Assembly: GCF_013408745.1 (NCBI RefSeq)
Contig: NZ_JACCBJ010000001.1
Coordinates: 186,001 to 250,000, forward strand
Direction: 5' to 3'
DNA length: 64,000 nucleotides
Source: Leifsonia soli
Lineage (GTDB): Bacteria > Actinomycetota > Actinomycetes > Actinomycetales > Microbacteriaceae
How positions within the stretch are numbered: position 1 is the stretch's first letter; every line of letters begins with the position of its first letter. The notes under the pieces are model-generated. The model saw nothing but the letters and a program-made list of their open reading frames with translations, was not told where the DNA came from and searched no databases. This document shows, piece after piece, positions 39,513-47,950 of the stretch. Made by a program: the position numbers and the translations under genes.

Positions 39513-40064
39513 TCAGGGGTGCTGGATGCCGTTCGTGAGCGTGCGCGCCCACTCCTCGGGCACATCCTCGAGGCCGGCCGTGACCACCAGGTGGCACAGC
39601 TGCCCGTAGGCGATGAAGCGCTGGACCTCGTCGGGCGATGCGCCGGAGCGGATCGCCGCGAACCGGGTGATGCGCGCGAGCCCGCGCCGCAGGGCCTCGC
39701 GGATCTCCGGGACATCGGACGCGGACTGGGCGTGAACCTGGAGCATGAGCAGCGAGCGGTCGCCGATGAGCTCCGCGTACGCGTCGCCCATGCGGTCGAG
39801 GATCACCGTCGGCGTCTCGCCGTCGGCCCCGCGTGCACCGGCCTCCAGCGCCTGCTCGATCCGCTCGAAGCAGCGCTCGAGAGCCGCCACGAACAGCCCC
39901 TCCTTGCTGGGGAAGAGCTTGAAGACGTACGCGGGCGAGATGTCCGCGTCCTTGGCGACCGCGGCGATCGGAGTGCCGAGGTACCCGCCGACGGCGAAGA
40001 CGGCGATGGCGCTGTCGAGCACCGCTTCGCGGCGGTCGTCGGCGGTGGAGAGGGTTCGTGGCAT
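39513..40064 (-). CDS. TetR-family repressor of the DHA2 pump
   Basis: 183 residues. The N-terminal helix-turn-helix covers about residues 12-58 (REAVLDSAIAVFAVGGYLGT, then SPAYVFKLFPSKEGLF, the usual TetR recognition helix ending). The C-terminal part is an all-helical ligand domain. It is encoded in the same direction just upstream of the efflux gene, and identical operator half-sites flank both genes, so it probably represses itself and the pump until a drug binds. The ligand is unknown. Confidence 0.92.
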   Translation of the reverse strand: MPRTLSTADDRREAVLDSAIAVFAVGGYLGTPIAAVAKDADISPAYVFKLFPSKEGLFVAALERCFERIEQALEAGARGADGETPTVILDRMGDAYAELIGDRSLLMLQVHAQSASDVPEIREALRRGLARITRFAAIRSGASPDEVQRFIAYGQLCHLVVTAGLEDVPEEWARTLTNGIQHP

Positions 40065-40066
40065 GT

Positions 40067-40086
40067 GAGTGACTGTACACTCACTC
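40067..40086. promoter_or_regulatory. TetR operator copy 2 (GAGTGA-N8-TCACTC) at the tetR start
   Basis: The same GAGTGA and TCACTC half-sites with eight bases between lie three bases upstream of the tetR ATG, where bound repressor would block its own promoter. Confidence 0.75.
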
Positions 40087-40160
40087 TTCCTGTCGAGTCA
40101 AGCAGCTCAGCCTCAGGTGGCCTTTCCGAAAGCACACGCAGTGCACAGCGCGCCGAAACA

Positions 40161-40214
40161 TAGTAGATTGAACGTGTTGTTCCCCGCCGTCTACGGATTG
40201 GCGGGGATTTTTTT
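40161..40214 (+). promoter_or_regulatory. terminator-like leader (possible attenuator) of the NYN gene
   Basis: A perfect stem of TCCCCGCC (40181-40188) and GGCGGGGA (40200-40207) is followed at once by seven T residues, the only classic intrinsic terminator in the window. It stands 15 bases upstream of the NYN start codon, and a TAGTAG -10-like element is at 40161-40166. There is no upstream plus-strand gene to terminate, because tetR reads away. Transcripts could therefore stop before the gene unless the hairpin is prevented. The ribosome-binding site GGGAG overlaps a TCCCGGGA palindrome. Confidence 0.55.
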
Positions 40215-40229
40215 ATCCCGGGAGCGATA

Positions 40230-40919
40230 GTGCTGCGAACATCCGTGGTGATCGATTATCAAAACGTCCACATGACAGCTCACGACGTGTTCGACCCGCG
40301 GGGTGAGCTGCACGAATCGCTCATCCATCCGGTGCAGTTCGCCAACCGCGCTGTCCGGGAGCGCAACGATCGTCAACGAGCAGGCATGGACCCCGCTGTG
40401 CTGGCTCGAACGATCGTCTACCGCGGGCGCCATCACGTCGACCACCATTGGGAGCAGCACCGACGCTGCAATGACCAGGCCGAGCAGTGGAAACGCGACG
40501 GTGCGATTGTCGAATTGCGGGATCTCAAGTACACCTATGAGCTAGGCGCCGACCGGGCGCCGATTCGCGACATCACCGGCAAGAAGGTTCCGAAGGGGCG
40601 GCCAAAGGAGAAGGGCATCGATGTCCTGTGTGCCTTGGCATTGGTGCGCGAGGCGGCACGTCCGGATATCGACGTCGTAGTCCTCGCCTCTCGCGACACA
40701 GACCTCGTGCCCGCCCTGGACGAGGTCTACGACCTGCGCGGAGCAGACCCTGCCAGATACGCCAAGGTCGAGACTTTCGCCTGGTACAACCGACGGTTTC
40801 GAGAGGAGGACACCGTCTCCGGCGGCGGTCTGAGACCGACGAGCCCCCGCCGCATCTGGAACACGAATCTCGATCGGGCGTGCTTCGAATCCTCAATCGA
40901 TCGAAACCAGTACCGATAG
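40230..40919 (+). CDS. NYN-domain (PIN-like) putative ribonuclease, LabA type
   Basis: 229 residues from GTG (VLRTSVVIDYQNVH) with GGGAG five bases upstream. The NYN fold shows its acidic centre: Asp9 in VVIDYQN, Asp131 in KGIDVLCALAL, and Asp156/Asp158 in LASRDTDLVPAL. NYN proteins are metal-dependent nucleases, many acting on RNA; others are regulators. Codon use is less GC-biased than its neighbours (for example gatcaa, cctatgagc), and it sits between unrelated genes, so it may be a transferred gene. Its leader carries a terminator. Confidence 0.85.
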   Translation: MLRTSVVIDYQNVHMTAHDVFDPRGELHESLIHPVQFANRAVRERNDRQRAGMDPAVLARTIVYRGRHHVDHHWEQHRRCNDQAEQWKRDGAIVELRDLKYTYELGADRAPIRDITGKKVPKGRPKEKGIDVLCALALVREAARPDIDVVVLASRDTDLVPALDEVYDLRGADPARYAKVETFAWYNRRFREEDTVSGGGLRPTSPRRIWNTNLDRACFESSIDRNQYR

Positions 40920-40927
40920 CGGCGGAC

Positions 40928-41965
40928 TCAGCTGCGCCGGGTCGCGTCCTGGACCTCGCCGACCAGCTCCTCGATGATGTCCTCCAGGAACAGCACGCCG
41001 GCCGTGGCGCCCTCCGCATCCACGACGCGGGCCAGGTGGCTGCCCGAGCGGCGCATGGTCGCCAGGGCGTCCTCGAGGTCGCTTCCGGCGAAGACGGTCA
41101 CCAGCCGGCGGATGCGCTTGGCCGGGACGGGGAGCTCGAAGCCGGTCTCCTCCAGGTCGAGAACGTCCTTCAGGTGCAGGTAGCCGGTGGGCTCTCCGTC
41201 GGCGTCCGGCACGACGTAGCGCGAGAAGCCGTGCTTGGCGACGGCCTTCTCGACATCAGCGGGAGTGGGGGCGGCCGGCAGGGTCACCAGCGCGTCGAGC
41301 GCGACCGCCACATCCCGCACCTTCTTCTCGGTGAACTCGAACGCCGCCGTCAGCGCGCCGGTGCGGTCCGTGAGCACGCCCTCGCGCGTCGACTGCGACA
41401 CGATGGTCGCGACCTCGTCGAGCGTGAAGGTGCTGGCCGCTTCGTCCTTCGGCTCCACTCGGAAGAGGCGGAGCACCGCGTTCGCGGTCGCGTTCAGGGC
41501 GACGATGATCGGGCGGACGGCGCGGCCGATCCCGACCAGCGGGGGCGCCAGCAGCAGCGCGGCCTTGTCCGGCATCGAGAACGAGATGTTCTTCGGGACC
41601 ATCTCGCCGAACACGACGTGCAGGAACGACACGACGACCAGCGCGACGATGAACGCGATGGTGCCGATGACCTCCTCGGACCACCCGGTCGCGTGCAGCG
41701 GCACCTCCAGCAGGTGGTGGATGGCCGGCTCCGACACGTTCAGGATCAGCAGCGAGCACACGGTGATGCCGAGCTGCGTCGTGGCGAGCATCAGCGTCGC
41801 GTGCTCCATGGCGTAGAGAGCGGTCTTGGCGCTGCGCTTCCCGCGCTCCGCCAGCGGCTCGATCTGCGAGCGGCGTGCGGAGATGACGGCGAACTCCGCG
41901 CCGACGAAGAAGGCGTTGACCGCGAGCAGCACGACCAGCCAGGCGATTCCGGCCCAGTCACTCAT
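40928..41965 (-). CDS. CNNM/CorC-type hemolysin-family membrane protein (short)
   Basis: 345 residues. An N-terminal DUF21 membrane domain with three to four helices (WLVVLLAVNAFFVGAEFAVISARRS is the typical opening) is followed by a paired CBS region (about 210-330). It lacks the C-terminal CorC_HlyC domain that the partner gene keeps. The family handles magnesium or cobalt movement. Its start lies eight bases inside the end of the upstream homologue, so they are made together, possibly as a heterodimer. Confidence 0.88.
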   Translation of the reverse strand: MSDWAGIAWLVVLLAVNAFFVGAEFAVISARRSQIEPLAERGKRSAKTALYAMEHATLMLATTQLGITVCSLLILNVSEPAIHHLLEVPLHATGWSEEVIGTIAFIVALVVVSFLHVVFGEMVPKNISFSMPDKAALLLAPPLVGIGRAVRPIIVALNATANAVLRLFRVEPKDEAASTFTLDEVATIVSQSTREGVLTDRTGALTAAFEFTEKKVRDVAVALDALVTLPAAPTPADVEKAVAKHGFSRYVVPDADGEPTGYLHLKDVLDLEETGFELPVPAKRIRRLVTVFAGSDLEDALATMRRSGSHLARVVDAEGATAGVLFLEDIIEELVGEVQDATRRS

Positions 41966-43298
41966 GGGAGGCCCCCTCTCCGTTCGCGCTCTCGGCGACA
42001 GGCACCGGATCGGGTGTGTAGCGGATGCGGTCGACCCGGCGGCCGTCCAGGCGCTCGACGCGCAACGTGCCCCCGTCGATCACGACCTCGTCTCCGACCT
42101 TCGGCAGCCGGCCGAGCTCGTTCATGACGAAGCCGGCGACCGTCTCGTACGGGCCCTCCTCCGGGACGGTGACGCCGGCGCGCTCCTCGAGCTCGTCCGG
42201 GCGCAGGATGCCGGGGAAGGTGATCGAGTCGCGTCCGCGGATCACGCCGGCGCGGGTGCGGTCGTGCTCGTCCGCGACCTCTCCGACGATCTCCTCGACC
42301 AGGTCCTCCAGAGTGGCGATGCCCGAGGTCCCGCCGTACTCGTCGACGACGACCGCGAGCTGGTATCCGCGGGCCCGCAGCTCGCCGAGCAGGGTGTCGA
42401 GGCCCATGGTCTCCGGTACGCGCAGCGGGTCGGTCATCAGGGCGGACGCGGGGACCCGGGAGCGCCGCTGCCGGGGAACGGCGACGGCCTGCTTCACGTG
42501 GACCACGCCGAGCACGTCGTCGATGTCGTCGCCGATCACCGGGAACCGGGAGTAGCCGGTCTTCCTGGCGAGCTCGCTGACCGCCTGGGCCGGGTCCGTG
42601 CGCTGCACCGCCTCGATGCGGGGCCGGGGCGTCATCACGTCGGACGCGGTGCGGCTGGAGAAGGCGAGCGTCCGGCTGAGCAGGGTGGCCGTGTCCTCCT
42701 CCAGCACCCCCGCGCTCGCCGAGCGGCGCACCAGCGACGACAGCTCGTCCGCGGTGCGGGCACCGGACAGCTCCTCCTTCGGCTCGATGCCGAGCAGGCG
42801 GAGGAACCCGTTGGCGGTGCCGTTCAGCAGCGCGACGAACGGCCGGAACACCGCCGTGAACACGGTCTGGAACGGGATCACCAGCTTGGCCGTCGCGAGC
42901 GGGAGGGCCAGGGCGAAGTTCTTGGGCACCAGCTCGCCGAGGATCATCGACAGCAGGGTCGCCACCACGATCGCGACGATCGATGCGATGGGCGTCACGG
43001 CGCCCTCCGGGAGGCCGGTGGAGGTGAGCGGGCCGCGCAGCAGCGAACTGATGGCCGGCTCCATCGTGTAACCGGTGAGCAGCGTGGTCAGCGTGATGCC
43101 GAGCTGGGCGCTCGACAGATGCGTCGAGGTGATCTTCAGCGCCGCGATGGTCATGGCGAGGCGCGACTCGCCACGCTCACGACGCGCCTCCAGATCGCCG
43201 CGATCCAGGTTGACGAGGGCGAACTCGCTGGCGACGAAGAGCCCCGTCCCGACGGTCAGCAGGAGACCGACGCCGAGCATGATCCACTCAGAGAGCAC
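41958..43298 (-). CDS. CNNM/CorC-type hemolysin-family membrane protein (full length)
   Basis: 446 residues from GTG (VLSEWIMLGVGLLL), chosen because AGGTG lies six bases upstream; another GTG three codons earlier is possible. DUF21 membrane domain (about 1-200), paired CBS domains (VMTPRPRIEAV, LAVVVDEYGGTSGIATLEDLVEEIVGEV) and a C-terminal CorC_HlyC domain (about 350-430) are all present. Members are linked to magnesium efflux or uptake. It forms a tandem with the shorter paralogue. Confidence 0.88.
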   Translation of the reverse strand: MLSEWIMLGVGLLLTVGTGLFVASEFALVNLDRGDLEARRERGESRLAMTIAALKITSTHLSSAQLGITLTTLLTGYTMEPAISSLLRGPLTSTGLPEGAVTPIASIVAIVVATLLSMILGELVPKNFALALPLATAKLVIPFQTVFTAVFRPFVALLNGTANGFLRLLGIEPKEELSGARTADELSSLVRRSASAGVLEEDTATLLSRTLAFSSRTASDVMTPRPRIEAVQRTDPAQAVSELARKTGYSRFPVIGDDIDDVLGVVHVKQAVAVPRQRRSRVPASALMTDPLRVPETMGLDTLLGELRARGYQLAVVVDEYGGTSGIATLEDLVEEIVGEVADEHDRTRAGVIRGRDSITFPGILRPDELEERAGVTVPEEGPYETVAGFVMNELGRLPKVGDEVVIDGGTLRVERLDGRRVDRIRYTPDPVPVAESANGEGASHE

Positions 43299-43509
43299 GG
43301 CCGTCACCTCGCTCGCATCCCAACGGGCTCGATCCGGGCAACGGGCTGGCAGAGGGAGGGTCGTCCATTTGCCCGCAAGTATATCGAGGGGGGATGCCGG
43401 GGGACCGTGGATTCCGGGGCGGATTCCCAGGCGGCGTAGACGCGGGATTCCAGTGGCCCCGATACCGGTGCATGCGCGTATGGTGCCGCCTGGATGAAGG
43501 AGGATCACC

Positions 43510-43887
43510 ATGTTGGAGTCGTATGTGACGTACTCCGTCCTTCCTGCCTCCGACCTGCAGCGGGCCGTCGAGTGGTACCGCGACAAGCTGGAGCTCGAAC
43601 CGGAGCGGACGACCGAGGGCGGGGTGCTGTACGGCACCGGGTCCGAAGCGAAGATCTACGTGTACGAGACCGGGAACGCCGGGACGGCGCAGAACACCGC
43701 GATGTGCTGGCTCACGCCCGACATCGAGGCCACGATGGCCCATCTGAGGGAGAGGGGTGTCGTGTTCGCGGACTACGACTTCCCCGGTCTGCACACCGAG
43801 AACGGGATCGCGACGGACGACATGGGCCGGTCGGCGTGGTTCCAGGACAGCGAGGGCAACTACCTCTGCCTCACGCAACCGGCCTGA
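43510..43887 (+). CDS. single-domain VOC (glyoxalase-like) protein
   Basis: 125 residues with one complete VOC module of paired beta-alpha-beta-beta-beta units (SYVTYSVLPASDLQRAVEWYRDKLELEPE; ending GRSAWFQDSEGNYLCLTQP). Such proteins include lyases, thiol transferases and drug-binding proteins; the ligand is unknown. A strong AAGGAGG site is seven bases upstream of the ATG, and TATGGT around 43478 may be the -10 element. Confidence 0.88.
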   Translation: MLESYVTYSVLPASDLQRAVEWYRDKLELEPERTTEGGVLYGTGSEAKIYVYETGNAGTAQNTAMCWLTPDIEATMAHLRERGVVFADYDFPGLHTENGIATDDMGRSAWFQDSEGNYLCLTQPA

Positions 43888-43900
43888 CCGGCCCCGTCGC

Positions 43901-44980
43901 TCAGCGCCAGCGGGCGCGGAGGTACTGCGGCGGCCAGTAGCCGATCTCGACGCCGAGCTCGTGGGCGGCCCGCAGGGGGAAGTGCGGGTCGCGCAGGAGC
44001 TCGCGCGCCAGCATCACGGCGTCCGCCTGACCGCTCTCGACGATCTCGGCCGCCTGCTGGGGCGAGGTGATGAGACCGACCGCGCTCACATCCACGTCGG
44101 AGGTGCTGCGCACGTGGTGCGCGAACGGCACCTGGTAGCCCGGGCTGAGCGGGATGCGGATGCCCGCCTGGATGCCGCCGCTGGAGATGTCGAAGAAGTC
44201 GGCGCCGGCCTCCTGCGCCCAGGTGGCCACCGTCGCGGTCTGGTCCTCGTCCCAGCCCCCCTCCGTCCAGTCGCTCGCCGAGAAGCGCACGAAGAGGGGC
44301 GCGTCCGGCGCCTCCTCGCGGACGGCCGCGATCACGCGCAGCAGGAGTCGCGCGCGGTTCTCCAGCGAGCCGCCGTACTCGTCGGTTCGCCGGTTGGAGA
44401 TCGGGGAGAGGAACTGGTGCAGCAGATAGCCGTGCGCCGCGTGCAGCTCGATCACCCGGAATCCCGCCTCGGTCGACCGGCGCGCCGCCGAGCGGAAGTC
44501 GTCGACGACCGTGTCGATCCCGGCAGCATCCAGCTCGTCCGGGACATCGAGCCCGTCGAACGCGATGGGCGACGGAGCGACCGTGCGCCAGCCGCCCTCC
44601 GTCTCCGGGACGGAGCCGGTGCGGCCGTCGAAGCCCCACGCCGGCCACGACGACGCCTTGCGGCCGGCATGGCCGAGCTGGATGCCGGGAACGGCGCCCT
44701 GGCTCTCGATGAATGCGGTGATCGGCTTCCACGCGTCGCGCTGCTCGTCCGTCCAGATGCCGGTGTCGCGCGGGCTGATCCGACCCTCCGGGTCGACCGC
44801 GGTCGCCTCGGTGAAGACGATTCCGCTGCCGCCGGTCGCGAACGACCCCAGGTGGATCAGGTGCCAGGTGCCGGGGACTCCGGACTCGTCGAGCACCGAG
44901 TACTGGCACATCGGGGAGGTCCAGATGCGGTTGCGCGCGGTGACGCCGCGCAGGGTCAGGGGGTCGAAAAGAGAGGGCAT
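43901..44980 (-). CDS. old yellow enzyme, NADH:flavin oxidoreductase (YqjM type)
   Basis: 359 residues. The FMN barrel opens MPSLFDPLTLRGVTARNRIWTSPMCQYS, where Cys25 is the redox-tuning cysteine of YqjM-type enzymes. The substrate-binding His/His pair lies in ELHAAHGYLLHQFLSP, followed by SNRRTDEYGGSLENRARLLLRV. It reduces activated C=C bonds with NADPH; physiological substrates are unknown. It is separated from the upstream HAD gene by only eight bases, so they are probably co-transcribed. Confidence 0.93.
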   Translation of the reverse strand: MPSLFDPLTLRGVTARNRIWTSPMCQYSVLDESGVPGTWHLIHLGSFATGGSGIVFTEATAVDPEGRISPRDTGIWTDEQRDAWKPITAFIESQGAVPGIQLGHAGRKASSWPAWGFDGRTGSVPETEGGWRTVAPSPIAFDGLDVPDELDAAGIDTVVDDFRSAARRSTEAGFRVIELHAAHGYLLHQFLSPISNRRTDEYGGSLENRARLLLRVIAAVREEAPDAPLFVRFSASDWTEGGWDEDQTATVATWAQEAGADFFDISSGGIQAGIRIPLSPGYQVPFAHHVRSTSDVDVSAVGLITSPQQAAEIVESGQADAVMLARELLRDPHFPLRAAHELGVEIGYWPPQYLRARWR

Positions 44981-44988
44981 ATGACCAT

Positions 44989-45606
44989 CTAAGCCGCGAG
45001 ACCGTCCAGATATGCCCGGAGGTCGCTCGGCGACGTGAAGACGTGCCCGGCGATGCCGAGGGCTTCCGCCCCGCGCACGTTCGCCTCCTTGTTGTCGATG
45101 AATACCGTCTGCTCCGCCGTCACGCCGAGCTCGGAGAGCACGTGCTCGAAGATCTCCGCGCTTGGTTTGATCGTGCCGAGCTCGCCGCTGACGAACACCT
45201 TCTCGAAGAGGTCGCCGAGGGTGCCGTGGCGGAAGTAGGAGCCGAAGTCGCGGCCGGCGTTGGAGAGCAGCGCCATCCGCGTTCCGCCCTCCTTGAGGTC
45301 GAGGAGCACCTGGAGCGTGTCGTGGTCGATGGTCAGCCAGCTCCGGAAGTCGGCGAGCCACAGGCGGTGGATCTTCGCATCGCCCCAGTTCTCGCCGAGC
45401 TCGCGCTCGATGCCGCGCCAGTACGACTGGATGCTCAGCGTGCCCTGGTCGAGCGCGTCCCTGTGCCGCCAATAGGCCGGCCAGAACACCTTCGGGTCGC
45501 CGCCGGCGAGCTCGGTCAGGGCGGTGCGGTCCTCGTCGGACGGGGTCACCGAGATGACCTCGCCGTAGTCGAACACGATCACCTTTCCGGGGATGCTGAT
45601 CGCCAT
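44989..45606 (-). CDS. HAD-superfamily phosphatase, subfamily IA
   Basis: 205 residues from ATG (MAISIPGKVIVFDYGEVIS). HAD motifs: I DYGEV near residue 14 (the second Asp replaced by Gly, as in epoxide-hydrolase-type HAD-IA proteins), II LLSNAG, III KPSAEIF with its Lys, and IV FIDNKEANV. The helical cap follows motif I. TAGGTT ends six bases upstream of this ATG, which favours it over the in-frame GTG two codons earlier. The substrate is unknown. It overlaps no neighbour but is followed by the old yellow enzyme gene. Confidence 0.88.
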   Translation of the reverse strand: MAISIPGKVIVFDYGEVISVTPSDEDRTALTELAGGDPKVFWPAYWRHRDALDQGTLSIQSYWRGIERELGENWGDAKIHRLWLADFRSWLTIDHDTLQVLLDLKEGGTRMALLSNAGRDFGSYFRHGTLGDLFEKVFVSGELGTIKPSAEIFEHVLSELGVTAEQTVFIDNKEANVRGAEALGIAGHVFTSPSDLRAYLDGLAA

Positions 45607-45612
45607 GTTCAC

Positions 45613-45618
45613 AACCTA
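45613..45618 (-). promoter_or_regulatory. -10 element (TAGGTT) of the HAD gene
   Basis: TAGGTT on the minus strand ends six bases before the ATG. With no ribosome-binding site present, it supports a leaderless start at that ATG. Confidence 0.5.
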
Positions 45619-45692
45619 TCGTGAGGTCGGTAGGGGTTCGATGGGCCCGGGTCGCGGTGCGCGGCCGACGGGAGCGACGACGGGAGGCGCCG

Positions 45693-46550
45693 GTGAGCGA
45701 CTGGCAGAGCTGGGACGAACGGGATGCCGCGGCGTGGATCGCCGTTCCGCAGGAGTCGAGCGACAAGTACTCGCGTGGCGTGCTCGGGGTGGTGACCGGA
45801 TCCGACCGCTATCCGGGCGCTGCCGTGCTCGGGGTGGAGGGCGCCTCCCGGACCGGGGTGGGGATGATCCGCTACCTGGGCGCCGACCGTCCGGCCGAGC
45901 AGGTGATGCGCCGCCGCCCGGAGGTGGTGACGGCTCCCGGGCGCGTCCAGGGCTGGCTGATCGGCTCGGGGATGGATGCGGCGAGCCGCCCGGCGGACGA
46001 CGCGCATCGCCTGCGCTCGGCGCTGCGTGACGGCACGCCGCTCGTCATCGATGCGGGAGCCCTCGACCTCGTCGGCCGTGCTTCGGCCCCGGTCGTCGTC
46101 ACGCCGCACTTCCGCGAGCTCGCGACGATGCTCGCGGCCGGAGCGGACGACGACTCCGACGCGGTGACGGCCGACGACATCGCCGCCGATCCAGCCGCGT
46201 GGGCGGTCCGCGCGGCCGAGAGCCTCGGTGTGACCGTCCTGCTCAAGGGCCACACGACGTACGTCGTCGCGCCCGGCGGACCGCGCTACGCCGTGACCGC
46301 AGGACCCGCCTGGCTGGCGACGGCCGGGAGTGGGGACGTGCTCGGCGGTGTCCTCGGCGCCCTGGTCGCGACGCACGCCCGCGAGATCGACGAGGACGGC
46401 CACGCCGCGCTCGCCGCCCTGGCGGCGACAGCGGCCTGGATCCACGGGCGCGCGGGGGAGCGGGCGTCGGACGGCGGTCCGATCGTCGCCCTCGACATCG
46501 TCGGGGAACTCCCTGGCGTGGTGCGCGAGCTGGTGCGCGCGGCCGGCTGA
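45693..46550 (+). CDS. nnrD: ADP/ATP-dependent NAD(P)H-hydrate dehydratase
   Basis: 285 residues from GTG (VSDWQSWDERDAAAW) with GGGAGG five bases upstream. The ribokinase-like fold shows the nucleotide motif GSGDVLGGVLGALVA and LKGHTTYVV. It repairs hydrated NAD(P)H. Only the dehydratase (D) part is present; the epimerase part that is fused in many bacteria is missing, so an epimerase must be encoded elsewhere. It reads divergently from the HAD gene. Confidence 0.92.
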   Translation: MSDWQSWDERDAAAWIAVPQESSDKYSRGVLGVVTGSDRYPGAAVLGVEGASRTGVGMIRYLGADRPAEQVMRRRPEVVTAPGRVQGWLIGSGMDAASRPADDAHRLRSALRDGTPLVIDAGALDLVGRASAPVVVTPHFRELATMLAAGADDDSDAVTADDIAADPAAWAVRAAESLGVTVLLKGHTTYVVAPGGPRYAVTAGPAWLATAGSGDVLGGVLGALVATHAREIDEDGHAALAALAATAAWIHGRAGERASDGGPIVALDIVGELPGVVRELVRAAG

Positions 46551-46580
46551 TCGGTTCAGGGACGCGTCAAGCGCATCCCC

Positions 46581-46586
46581 TAGGAT
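46581..46586 (+). promoter_or_regulatory. candidate -10 element (TAGGAT) of the GT87-like gene
   Basis: TAGGAT ends eight bases before the ATG; the same bases include AGGA, which could alternatively serve as a ribosome-binding site in a read-through transcript from nnrD. Confidence 0.35.
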
Positions 46587-46594
46587 GTGGCGCT

Positions 46595-47935
46595 ATGGGG
46601 ATGGATGCGGTGCCGCTGAGCGCCGCGCCGACCCCTCGGGCCGAGGCCGGGCTGTTGCGCCGCGTCGCCTTCAGCCCGCTGTCGCTCTGGATCGCGTTCC
46701 TCGCCGTCCACCTGATCATCAGCGGCCTCGCGCTCGACCAGGGCAAGGGCCTCGGCGACGTCTTCCTCGTCTACAAGCCGTGGGCGCAGCTCGCCGCCCA
46801 GGGCACCCAGATCGTCGGCGTCGACTCCGACTGGGTGTACCCGTTCGGCGCGATCGTCCCGGTCATGCTCCCTCTGCTGTTCGGCGCGGACGGTTATGTC
46901 TGGGCGTGGCTCAACATGGTGCTGCTGCTGAACGCGGCCGCCTTCGCGGTGCTGATCGTCGGCCGCGAGCCGCGTCGGCTGATCGCGGCCTGGTGGTGGC
47001 TGGGCTTCCTGCTCCTGCTCGGGCCGATCGCGGTCGGGCGGCTGGACTCGGTCTCGGCCTCCCTCGCGATCGTCGGGCTGCTCTGGCTGACGCTCCACGA
47101 GCGGGCGGCGGTCGTCGTGCTGACGGCGGCGACCTGGGTCAAGGTGTGGCCGGCGGCGATCCTGCTGGCCGCCGTCGTCGCGCTGCGCTCGCGCTGGCAC
47201 ATCGTCCTCGTCGCCGTGACGACCTCGGCGGTGATCGCGGCCGTGCCGCTGATCTTCGGCGCCGGGTGGCACATCCTGAGCTTCATCACCATGCAGACCG
47301 ACCGCGGCCTGCAGATCGAGGCGCCGGTGAGCACGTTCTGGATGTGGCAGGCCGCGTTCCACGTGCCGGGCGCCGAGGTCTACTACGACCGGCAGCTGCT
47401 CACCTTCCAGGTCAGCGGTCAGGGGACGGCCACGGCCGGAGCCCTGATGAACCCGCTGTTCGCCTTGACGGCGATCGTCGTGCTGCTGATCGGCGTGCGG
47501 GCGTACCGGAGGGGAACGCCGTACACGCGCATCCTGCCGGAGCTGTCGCTGGCTCTGGTGACCGCCTTCATCGCGTTCAACAAGGTCGGCTCCCCGCAGT
47601 ACGTCGTGTGGCTGGCCGCTCCCGTCGTGGTCGGGCTCGTCTACCAGGGCCGCGGTTTCCGCACCCCGGCGGTGCTGGTGCTGATCACCGCGGCGCTCAC
47701 GCAGGTCTTCTACCCGTTCCTGTACGACTGGCTTCTGGTGCCCGATCCGAGCATGGTGGCCGTCCTGACCGTGCGGAACCTCATGTACTTCGTGATACTG
47801 GGCTGGACCGTCGTGGCGCTCTGGCGCCGGCGCCACCGCCAGGAGGCGGCCGGCGACCTGGTCCCGGCCCACGCGTGGCCGTTCCGCTCGACCCCCGGGG
47901 CTCACCCCGAACCGGTCGGCGGAAGCGCACGCTGA
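46595..47935 (+). CDS. polytopic membrane glycosyltransferase, GT87-like (DUF2029)
   Basis: 446 residues with about ten membrane helices. The first loop contains an acidic pair region (LGDVFLVYKPWAQL, then VDSDWVYPFG), which resembles the donor-binding loop of GT-C fold mannosyltransferases. GT87 enzymes use polyprenyl-phosphate mannose to build lipoglycans such as lipomannan in actinobacteria. Here the assignment rests on topology and loop similarity only. The C-terminal 40 residues are cytosolic and Arg/His/Pro-rich. Confidence 0.7.
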   Translation: MGMDAVPLSAAPTPRAEAGLLRRVAFSPLSLWIAFLAVHLIISGLALDQGKGLGDVFLVYKPWAQLAAQGTQIVGVDSDWVYPFGAIVPVMLPLLFGADGYVWAWLNMVLLLNAAAFAVLIVGREPRRLIAAWWWLGFLLLLGPIAVGRLDSVSASLAIVGLLWLTLHERAAVVVLTAATWVKVWPAAILLAAVVALRSRWHIVLVAVTTSAVIAAVPLIFGAGWHILSFITMQTDRGLQIEAPVSTFWMWQAAFHVPGAEVYYDRQLLTFQVSGQGTATAGALMNPLFALTAIVVLLIGVRAYRRGTPYTRILPELSLALVTAFIAFNKVGSPQYVVWLAAPVVVGLVYQGRGFRTPAVLVLITAALTQVFYPFLYDWLLVPDPSMVAVLTVRNLMYFVILGWTVVALWRRRHRQEAAGDLVPAHAWPFRSTPGAHPEPVGGSAR

Positions 47936-47950
47936 GAGAAGGAGGAACAC

